Shown piece after piece: positions 56,244 to 64,000 of a stretch of DNA of 64,000 nt. The stretch is from Spisula solida (Eukaryota; Mollusca; Bivalvia; Venerida; Mactridae). Made by a program: the position numbers and the translations under genes. The stretch's first letter is position 1. The number at the start of each line of letters is the position of its first letter. The notes beneath the pieces were generated by a model. That model had not been told where the DNA came from, did no database searches, and saw only the letters and a list, made by a program, of their open reading frames with translations. Location: positions 6,774,001 through 6,838,000 of the forward strand of contig OX365954.1 in the NCBI GenBank assembly GCA_947247005.1, in the 5' to 3' direction.

Positions 56244-57375
56244 ATGTCTAAATATTTTATCAATATAAGATCCAGCATAAAAACATTTTTGAAATTATTT
56301 GATCAAACTGTTAAACCAATTCTTTTATATGCATGTGAGATATGGGGTACTGTTAATCACCGTTCATGTATTGTTAAAAAAGATGGCTATGTTCTTGAAC
56401 AATCTTTTAAAAACTATTATTGTGATAAATTACAAATGAAAGCACTTGAATATATTATTGGTGTACTTAAAAAATCGGTAAATGATGCTGTTCTTGGCGA
56501 AACTGGCAGATATCCCTTGCATGTGGATATAATTACTCAGTCCACGAAATACTTTGTAAGACTTATCAATGCAAAGCCATCAACATTTATCTATTCTGCA
56601 TTTCAGGAAAGTTTAGCATTGCATACCAATAAGAAAAACAGTTGAGTATCCAGCCTTTTATTTACTTTTGATAAGTTAAATATAACACAGGAACAGCATT
56701 ATCACAAAAACCTGTCAAATATTATTAAGACCAAAGTAATAATTGAATTTAAAACAAAATGGGCAGAAAATCTAGATACTTGTCAAAGAGAACAAAGCGG
56801 GAAATTACGAACATATGCCAAGTTCAAATAAGCTTTTATGTATGAACCATATTTAAGTGTAATCAAAGATCCCACTATAAGATCAGATGTAACTAAATTC
56901 CACATAAGTTCTCACAAACTAGAAATTGAAACGGGAAGATATAAAACACCAAAAGTTAATGTTAAGGACCTATTATGTAAATGCTGCACTTTAAATGAGA
57001 CTGAAAATGAGGAACACTTTCTTTTAAAATGTTCTCTTTAGAACTGTTATACCTGTCAAACATATCACATATTGTTAATGCCTTTAAGAACCTTACAGGT
57101 TCAGAGAAATTCAAATATGTGATGTCTAGCGAAAATGTCGAAACAATAAACATGACAGGAAAATAACTTTGTGCTCTAGTCAATGAAAGCACTATTGTTT
57201 TTTTATTGTTTTTTTTGTTTTGTTATTTTCTGATCAGTATTATTTACATGTTTGTTTATATGTTTTTACTTTGAAATTGTTTTAAACTTTTGATTGCCTT
57301 TTATGTAAATATCAAAATTGTATACCCGAGAGGATCGAGAATTTGGAAAATAAACTATATTCTATTCTATTCACC
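56244..57375 (+). pseudogene. Decayed LINE 3' part, + strand
   Basis: 56244-56645 reads FDQTVKPILLYACEIWG, CDKLQMKALEYIIGVLKKSV and GETGRYPLHVDI, the segment after the reverse transcriptase in a molluscan LINE group. After a stop it continues KTKWAENLDTCQREQSGKLR (56755-56815) and, in another frame, CKCCTLNETENEEHFLLKC (56980-57038, the terminal Cys/His motif). It ends at a 3' tail AAACTATATTCTATTCTATT at about 57370. 5' truncated and broken by stops. Confidence 0.85.
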
Positions 57376-57382
57376 CGTAGAA

Positions 57383-57440
57383 CAGGCCTTATAAGAGAGG
57401 TGCCCCACTTATATTTGAACACCGTTGAATATCCGATATC
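57383..57440 (+). repeat. Left member of a diverged inverted pair with 60618-60675
   Basis: AGAGAGGTGCCCCACTTATA...GTTGAATATCCGATATC is the inverted counterpart of 60618-60675 with about six mismatches in 55 bases. The pair brackets the LINE remnant at 58700-60345. Confidence 0.75.
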
Positions 57441-58700
57441 TTCATGTTAACCCAATACATGTATAAATGAAATAACTCTTTTGAACCGCGTAAAATAATG
57501 TGTCAGGTAACATATGCACTCACTGTTTAGTTTGATTGCAATATGATTCGAGCCGAAATCAGCAATTTTGTAGAGGTTGTGGCGTTCGACTTTTTGAAGG
57601 CCGTATGCTCCCTTAAGAAGCACAAGAAGGTGTTAATAGATCATGGATATACCGTTTCTGTGAAGGCTTTCAGTTATTTTCGTCACTAGAAGGGTGCTTT
57701 ACGTTCTGTTTCTCTAATATGTGAAATGACACAAAATATTAAAAAATGCCAAAAAGTGGCGATTCCTTCAAAAATCGTACCCATTGGTTATTTGATAACT
57801 GTGATAACTCCAATAACCAAAATTTGGATTGCAATGAAGGTAGGAGTATCCTTTGTAACTTTTAATCAAGTAATTTAAAAAATGGCGTTGCCAAACTTTG
57901 AAAAACGGTCGGTGTTCACCAGCGATTTTATCAAAAAAAAATCCAAGGGAGACAATCGTCTAAAACCCCCGTACATGCTACAACGGAGCGGTAATTTCGA
58001 TAACCGTGTCATCCATGTTGAGATAATGCTTTATCATTGATATAGTTACGGTAACAGAACAGATTGCTATTAGAGAAATGTCTACGAGACTATCAAAAAG
58101 TTAACATTTGCTAAGCAACGTGAGTTCCCATCTGGTTGCATGACTTGTGCTGTTGTTTGTTAAAACTAATGAAATAGAACTCATATTTATTCTACAAAGG
58201 GAAAAATAAGCGCACAGTACTATGCTCCTAACATTTAAAATAGTTTTTGGACAAAATGTTTGCCACATCTCGTTCCTGACGTGTATGCCTGGAACATGGT
58301 GTTTTGGTCAAGACTCAGCTTCATACCCCACCACAATCAAGCTATTCGATACCTTAAGATTTTTTTTTAGTTTAGTTCAGTTTAATCATATTTTATTGCA
58401 TGAATTTTTTACAACACAATACATGGTTTGCATACATAATACTATTAAGAAAGAATAGAAGCATAACATCAAAGTAAACCAGAGAAAGTTTTATAATATC
58501 GCTTTCATTACAAAAGGATTGGGCCACAAGTTATTACAACATTAGATATCGGCCCTCTCCATTTAGTTGTGAGGTATAATAAAGTGGACAATTTAATTGA
58601 CTGTTGCTTATGAAATGAAGTAAGGGTTAGACTGGATAGAAGTATGCCATTATATACATAATTATTGTTTAGGTCTAACCCCAAGCTGATTTTAATATTT
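57441..58700. other. Non-coding segment, no gene seen
   Basis: Open frame 58222-58458 has no recognised domain. It may belong to the interior of the element bracketed by the inverted pair. Confidence 0.35.
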
Positions 58701-60345
58701 AACAAAAAATTGTAGAGAATAAAAGATTTGAAAAGATTAAGGAGAAAAAAGTTTATGGAAATGTTACATGGAAAATTACGCAAAATAAATGAAGAAAATA
58801 ATAAATAAAAAACATAAAGATGACAATAAATACTGCTAATCTCGACTGTGTACCTATGAGTCCCCTACCCCTGCATCTGACCCCATGTCAATACCGACTC
58901 ATTGTTCAAAGACATGGTTATAATTTAACCTACTTACTTAATGTATGTATTTTAACTTAGAATGTGTGTGTTTCTTTAATAAAACGTTGTACATGTTTAA
59001 AGAGAGTAAGGTTTTTGCATCGCTTAAATTGTTATTACCACAAAGTATTTTATCGGGACTTAATGGATGATACTGACAGGTGTTTGTAAATAATGTCAAT
59101 CGTTCATTTATGTAGCGTGGACATCGAAAAAAGTAATGTTCTGCGTCTTCGCTATAGTAGCCGCAGTCGCAAACTGCATTTTCACGTAGATGATTATTGA
59201 ATAAATCTGAATTTAGATTGCTACATTTGTTTCGAATTCGGGCATGATGGACTTGAAGAAATCTATCACCGGTTAGAAAATAGTTCGGGACCTCTTGAAC
59301 TTTGTATAATGTTTTAATTTTTGATTTAAATGATGATATGGAATTGCTGTTTCTAATAGTCGAATCAAGTTCATTCCAAATTTTGACTGAAGAAGGGATA
59401 GTTGATCTAGCATAAATTTCTAAGCGGCGAACAACAGTGGCATAGTTTTCGTTATTACGTAACTGGTAATTGCTATTTTCTAGGACTGTATTCGGGTATA
59501 AAGTGGATAAATAATCTGGTAATACACCATGTTTGTTTTTAAGGACCAATATTAATTTCTGCATTTTGCGCCTGTCAGATAAAGATACCCAACCTATTTC
59601 TTTCAAAAGTCTTATCTATTGCTACCGATCTAGTAAGACCCGTTACTATTCTTGCAGCGTCATATTGTATTCTTTCTAAGTAGTCTTTCTCGTACTGTGT
59701 GCAATTATCCCAAACAACTGATGCATATTCTAACAGAGGTCTAAGGTATGATATGTATATGTGTTTTATATGTTTTTCTTTTTAATTTGAATTTAAGACA
59801 TCGCATTGTTCCGAGAATCTTAAAAGCAGACTTTGTAATATTTGAAATGTGACAATGCCATATGATCCATTTGAACTTAAGGTGACACCCAAGTGTTTAT
59901 GTGAATCAACAAATTCTAACTGTGTATCTTGAAATGATAGAATGGGGAGAACATTATTAGATTTTGATAGGGACAGAAACATTACTTCGGTTTTTGAAGG
60001 ATTGAATTGGACCAGCCATTGCTTAGCCCATTTCGAAATCAGTTCAAGGTCATGATTTAGCGCGCGTTCAATGTATCCAATGTCGTTTGACGATACCGCT
60101 TGAGAGCTGTCATCGGCATATAGACGTGTTACACTTTAAAGAGATTCTACAATGTCATTGACATAAATTAAAAACAATAAAGGTCCTAAGACAGAACCCT
60201 GTGGTACTCCGGCACTGATTTCCCTTTCTTCTGAATATGAAGAACCAAGGATGAATATCTGTTTACGGTTTGATAAGTAGCTATTTAACCATTCTGAAAT
60301 ATTTCCAACAATACCAACTTGTTTAAGTTTGTCTTAAGTTACCTT
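58700..60345 (-). pseudogene. Decayed LINE with reverse transcriptase, - strand
   Basis: From 60300 downward the frames give SEWLNSYLSNRKQIFI, EISAGVPQGSVLGPLLFLIY, VNDI, a stop, then LYADDSSQAV (an intact catalytic YADD), HDLELISKWAKQWLVQFNPS, KTEVMFLSL and HKHLGVTLSSNG. Then VVWDNCTQYEKDYLERIQYD, a frameshift near 59600, and the 222-residue frame 59606-58938 with GWVSLSDRRKMQKL, IWNELDSTIR and the zinc-like end CDCGYYSEDAEHYFFRCPRY. 5' truncated before the endonuclease domain. CR1/jockey-like. Confidence 0.9.
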
Positions 60346-60617
60346 AAGAAAACGAATTCCAAGTATATTACACCAGAATAGAGAATGACGAAGTCTTACA
60401 ATCCTGTATTCATAAACTTTGGAATCTTAACGATAAAGCAGCATTGATTACACTCGATCAATGTTTACACCGTCAAGTGGGGTTTTCTGTCTTAAAAAAG
60501 CTCAATTGGATGTCTCTACCAAATTGTTGATTAAAAAATAAAAAACATTGAGTGCATATGTTAGTCGACACATTAATATACCTGGCTGTATAGAGTCATT
60601 TCGATTATAGCGTGTCA

Positions 60618-60675
60618 GCGTGGAAATATCGGATGTTCAATGGTGTTCAAATATCAGTGGGGCACCTCTCGTATC
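60618..60675 (-). repeat. Right member of a diverged inverted pair with 57383-57440
   Basis: Reverse complement reads GAGAGGTGCCCCACTGATAT..CCGATATT. It is followed by a small palindrome ATCTCATATAGG...CGTATATGAGAT. Confidence 0.75.
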
Positions 60676-60729
60676 TCATATAGGATATACATATTCGTAT
60701 ATGAGATATAAGGCGGTCGCACACGCATA

Positions 60730-61185
60730 AAATAATATGCGTCAATACCCTGTGACTAAAAATAACATAACATAACATAGTGTATAATCAGTGCTGTACC
60801 CAGAGGAGGTTGAACTGGGGGCTGAGATTAGGTGGGGTGGGCACTTTTTGAATCGAGTTTGAATTAAAATAGTGCAATTGCCTGCACTTTTAACTAAAAA
60901 CGAGACCTGTTGTGTTACGTACTATACTACTAAAATTTATGAAAGTAAAGGTCAATATATTTTGCATAAGATGGACTGATGGAATTTTTAGTAACATAAT
61001 GTTAAGTGTTTGTGAAGCATTCTAGCATCTGCGATAACAGAATGCTGTCCATCTTTTGCTTTTTTGAGTCTTACACAATATAAGAATAGAAAAGGGACAA
61101 AAAAGTTCACGTTAATCTTGCCACTTTGGTCCTTAATTGACAATAGGGCGTATCAGTTACATCACGGAAATACATTAGTTCTGTG
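60730..61185. other. Intergenic, no gene seen
   Basis: No recognisable features. Confidence 0.35.
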
Positions 61186-61295
61186 CACAGGCCTAAGAAA
61201 TTATATCACAAAATACAGAGTTTTGAAATAGTAATGATGGGAAGATGGGGAATTTCAAAACTCTGTATTTTGTGATATAATTTCTTAGGCCTGTG
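61186..61295. repeat. Perfect 44-bp inverted repeat with 22-base loop
   Basis: Arms 61186-61229 (CACAGGCCTAAGAAATTATA...) and 61252-61295 are exact reverse complements. The lack of any mismatch implies recent origin. Confidence 0.95.
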
Positions 61296-61339
61296 GTTCT
61301 GTGTATATCCGTGGTTGATTCTAAAAAGTCCCCCCCCCC

Positions 61340-61511
61340 GGAATCCAATAATAAGGTATTTCCATTGGTTAATTACTCGATAGTTCAGCCAATCAAAAAT
61401 GCAGCTTTGTTTATTGACTGGTATTCGGTTTAAAGTTTGGAATCCACGTGAGGAGACGTTCTCAATATATACGTAAACCCGTCTAGATACTGTGAACCAT
61501 AATCCGGAAGT
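61340..61511 (+). promoter_or_regulatory. Candidate proximal promoter of the p38 MAPK gene
   Basis: Upstream of the start codon lie CCAAT-type boxes (TCCAATA at about 61344, CCATTGGTT at 61362-61370, GCCAATC at 61388-61394) and an ETS-type site CCGGAAGT at 61504-61511. No TATA box was identified. Motif clustering is suggestive only. Confidence 0.4.
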
Positions 61512-61620
61512 TTCTACAAAGTCGAAATTTTGATCAAAGAGAAAGTAAATTATTGGCATTATTTGGTTTGCAATAGAACTTATTGTCAATATCGCCACAT
61601 TTCACATGTTAGATGTCTAA

Positions 61621-61745
61621 ATGGCAGGTAATCAGCAGCTGAAACCGGGATACTTTCGTGTAGAATTGAATAAAACAGTTTGGGAAGTTCCCGAACGTTA
61701 CCAATGTTTGACGCCTGTAGGATCTGGGGCCTATGGGCAAGTTTG
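61621..61745 (+). CDS. MAPK14: p38 MAP kinase (MAPK14-like), first coding exon
   Basis: ATG at 61621 opens [20 protein letters not shown], then [20 protein letters not shown] and V, and the frame runs into the donor TG|GTGAGTAG at 61745/61746 (phase 2). Human p38-alpha reads [20 protein letters not shown] and [12 protein letters not shown], so this is the N-lobe start with the Gly-rich loop (VGSGAYGQV, residues 33-41). Known: p38 kinases are cytosolic and nuclear Ser/Thr kinases activated by stress and immune signals through a TGY loop. The remaining exons are not in the window: intron 1 runs beyond 64000, and no second exon was found. Confidence 0.93.
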
Positions 61746-62171
61746 GTGAGTAGAATCTACGTAGAAAAATTTGTTCTAACTACGTTATTTAGCTTGGCTA
61801 ATATTCTTCTACTTCTATGCGAAATATTTATTGAATTAATAACAGGAATGCCTCGCAAAGTTGAAATAATTATGAATAACAAAGAAATTTTATTGCTTTG
61901 CAAAATCAAAAACGTTATGGTAATTGCACGATTTTGAGGCATTAGAAATTGTTAATAAGTGTCAGTGTAACTTGCTATCTGTACTTCCGATTTTGAGTTT
62001 AAATGTCTTCGTTGACATTGGTTGAATTCCAGAATGTCATAAGCAGGGACGGCCACAAGTTCACCAAGTTATCTTCAACAAATTTTATTGTTGTAGGCCT
62101 ACTTCACGCAAAACCCATGAAGTCGAATGTGCTATACATGCGCTGCATCGTAAACTTAAACTTACGTACTG

Positions 62172-62450
62172 GTCAATTGAAATCACGACCCCCCCCCCCC
62201 CCCCCCCAGGGGAAGGGCTGGGAACTGTCCTGTGTTTTTACCTTTCCGATGACCCTGACAGTGGCCTGACTGCCGTGTGAGTGCAGGCTTTTGTTTGGCA
62301 TGAAAATAGAAAAGAAATGTAGCTTTGACTTTACCTGCAATTTGCGGGTTTTTACCATCTGTATGGCCCTGGGGGGAGCAGAGATTTTACCAGGGATTTG
62401 AAAAAATATTCCAGCCCTTCCCCGGGGTAGGGGGTGTGGTTTCAATTGAC
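62172..62450. mobile_element. 280-bp MITE with poly-C tract, p38 intron 1
   Basis: Left GTCAATTGAAATCACGACCC... and GGGAAGGGCTGGGAA; right TTCCAGCCCTTCCCC and GTGGTTTCAATTGAC: the ends are inverted over about 45 bases. A run of about 19 C at 62190-62208 has expanded in the left arm only. Confidence 0.85.
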
Positions 62451-62639
62451 TGGAGCATTAACAGCAACAAATGTAGTCTATCAAGAACAGAATTAACGTT
62501 CAGCTGTTAGCCTCTATACCTACAAGTTTATGCCTCTTATAAAGTTATATTTGAAATGGGTGCATCTTCACAACTACAAATACACTGGAACAATCCTTGC
62601 TATCTATTTATCTTTCTTTACTGCCTAACGCCTCTTCCG

Positions 62640-63290
62640 AGTATTATTGGCAGGGTGCACGTCGGATAGTTTAAAGTAAAAAGAGTGAAGATAAAAACTG
62701 GAAGCGAAAGCTTCCAGCTAGACATGGTTAAAATGTTAAAAATAGTAAAAGGTAAAAGATAAGATAAAAACAACTGCCGGTATCACTGATAAATCCTGGC
62801 CACTGACTGCTTAAATAATTCAAGATCAGTCAGGGTCGCGATGTGAGAAGGTAACCTATTCCACAGGATTGTGGTATGGGGAAAGAAGGAAAACTTGAAG
62901 AAGTCCGAGTTGGCATGACTGGGGCGGAGAATATTGGGGTGCATATGCCTTGTGTACCTGGTGGGGACTTCTAAATAGGCCGGGAGAGATGTACATACAA
63001 GATTATTATAAATCTTGTAGAATGAGACTAGCTTGGAGGCAAGGCGTCTGTTCTCAAGGGAGCTCCATCCTAGTGTATTCTGTAAGTCCGATACGCTGGT
63101 ATATCGGGAGTAGTCATTTTTTACCCATCTAATAGCACGTCTTTGTATCATTTCCAGCTTGTTAATGTTGACCTGTGTATGCGGTGACCAAACGGTTGAT
63201 GCATATTCTAGTTGTGGTCTAACTAGTGTTTTGTATGCTAGAGATTTTATGTTTTCATGTTTTGTTTTGATGTTTTGCGATAAACAATAT
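62640..63290 (-). pseudogene. LINE 3' fragment in p38 intron 1
   Basis: The - strand reads LAYKTLVRPQLEYASTVWSP, HTQVNINKLEMIQRRAIRWV and KNDYS, then GWSSLENRRLASKLVSFYKI and FFPHTTILWNRLPSHIATL, the usual C-terminus of jockey/CR1-like LINEs, ending with a stop at 62783. Mostly one open frame (62783-63151), so younger than the other LINE copies here, but 5' truncated at about 63280. Confidence 0.85.
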
Positions 63291-63299
63291 CAATTATCT

Positions 63300-64000
63300 G
63301 TACATTAACTAAATAAAAAAACAAATTGAATGTAAACTAAAACGTCGAAAAGTTGCAAAATCAGCTTTAATGTTACATGCAGCTTTGATCCTAAGAACTA
63401 AATATACATATAAAGGTCTTCACTTGATCTGAACAGGTGCATCCTGTAAGTTTGTGCGTAAACTGATGATGTCTTAAGAGTACATAAAGATCAACACTTA
63501 ATTATCTTTTGATTTCGCAACCGAAATCAATACTTTGACAAAACTCACCATGTATGTGAGATCCTTGTTTTTGTTGTATTTTGTTGCATGGATCAGAAGT
63601 GTCACAAGGTCATATGGACCTTATTTATTATTATTTATACTATCAATTATGTATGTACCTTATCTATATACAGTCTTTATCATACATTTATCATACCATT
63701 TTTCATCGATTTCATAGCATTACTAACCGCATGGCATTTCACCTCTTCCTTACATTTCGCTGGACATTGCCTCGTTTTGGCTTTGTCTCAGTCCACTGAG
63801 CACAGAATGCCCTCCCACGTCAGTCATCGTCCAACCTTCGACTGACGTGGTCTCGTTATTTTAGTCATGTCCTTAAGTTATAGACATACATTTTTGTGCC
63901 TTTGCAGGCTGTAAACATACAGATACCATCCACCGTAATTAGACTCATGACAGAAGGATAAATGTTTTTTTGGGAACTTGATAAGTGAATTTGGACACAA
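63300..64000. other. p38 intron 1, no gene seen
   Basis: Three overlapping short open frames at 63535-63845 have no recognised domain and are mutually incompatible. A small inverted pair CCTCCCACGTCAGTC / GACTGACGTGG near 63809-63850 is the only structure seen. Confidence 0.4.

Overview
The window looks like nuclear DNA from a bivalve mollusc, most likely a heterodont clam. The genes are animal genes with canonical GT-AG introns. The DNA is AT-rich, and the intergenic and intronic space is filled with short dispersed repeats of the kind common in bivalve genomes: reads built around phrases such as 'gacctctagtgactacacaagg', 'ggggagcata', tRNA-derived SINEs, fold-back MITEs and decayed non-LTR retrotransposons. 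The species assignment is inference; no rRNA or mitochondrial marker is present.

Layout. (1) 367-516, + strand: last exon of a gene matching mitochondrial ribosomal protein mL46 (MRPL46), whose earlier exons lie to the left of the window. (2) 1886-26671, - strand: a complete CXXC1/CFP1 gene, the CpG-binding subunit of the SET1 H3K4 methyltransferase complex. I could assemble 16 coding exons whose phases all fit and which sum to 582 codons (581 aa), including a 34-nt microexon and a first coding exon of only ATG AGT. Its introns carry most of the repeats in the first 26 kb. (3) 26.7-36.8 kb: promoter side of CXXC1, a broken LINE, a nested pair of TIR elements, a 158-bp tandem array and a SINE. 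(4) 36878-38491, + strand: an intronless coding region for a purple acid phosphatase like ACP7, with signal peptide and C-terminal membrane anchor and an unusual Asn-to-Asp change in the GNHE metal-binding motif. (5) 45992-48838, - strand: a single-exon 948-aa protein with TPR-like repeats, an RG/Y-rich disordered linker, a second TPR block and a C-terminal TIR-like domain. It is the best candidate here for an uncharacterised system. (6) 49.6-53.8 kb: a 4.2-kb interval bounded by a perfect 63-bp inverted repeat. (7) 54-60.7 kb: duplications, a fold-back element and two decayed LINEs. (8) 61621-61745, + strand: first coding exon of a p38 MAP kinase (MAPK14-like), with CCAAT boxes and an ETS-type site upstream; the remaining exons are beyond the right edge.

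The genes are not an operon. MRPL46 and CXXC1 converge. CXXC1 and the phosphatase diverge, and a spliced 5' UTR of the phosphatase may start near the CXXC1 promoter. p38 and a TPR-TIR protein are both plausible stress or immune signalling components, but their proximity does not show that they work together.
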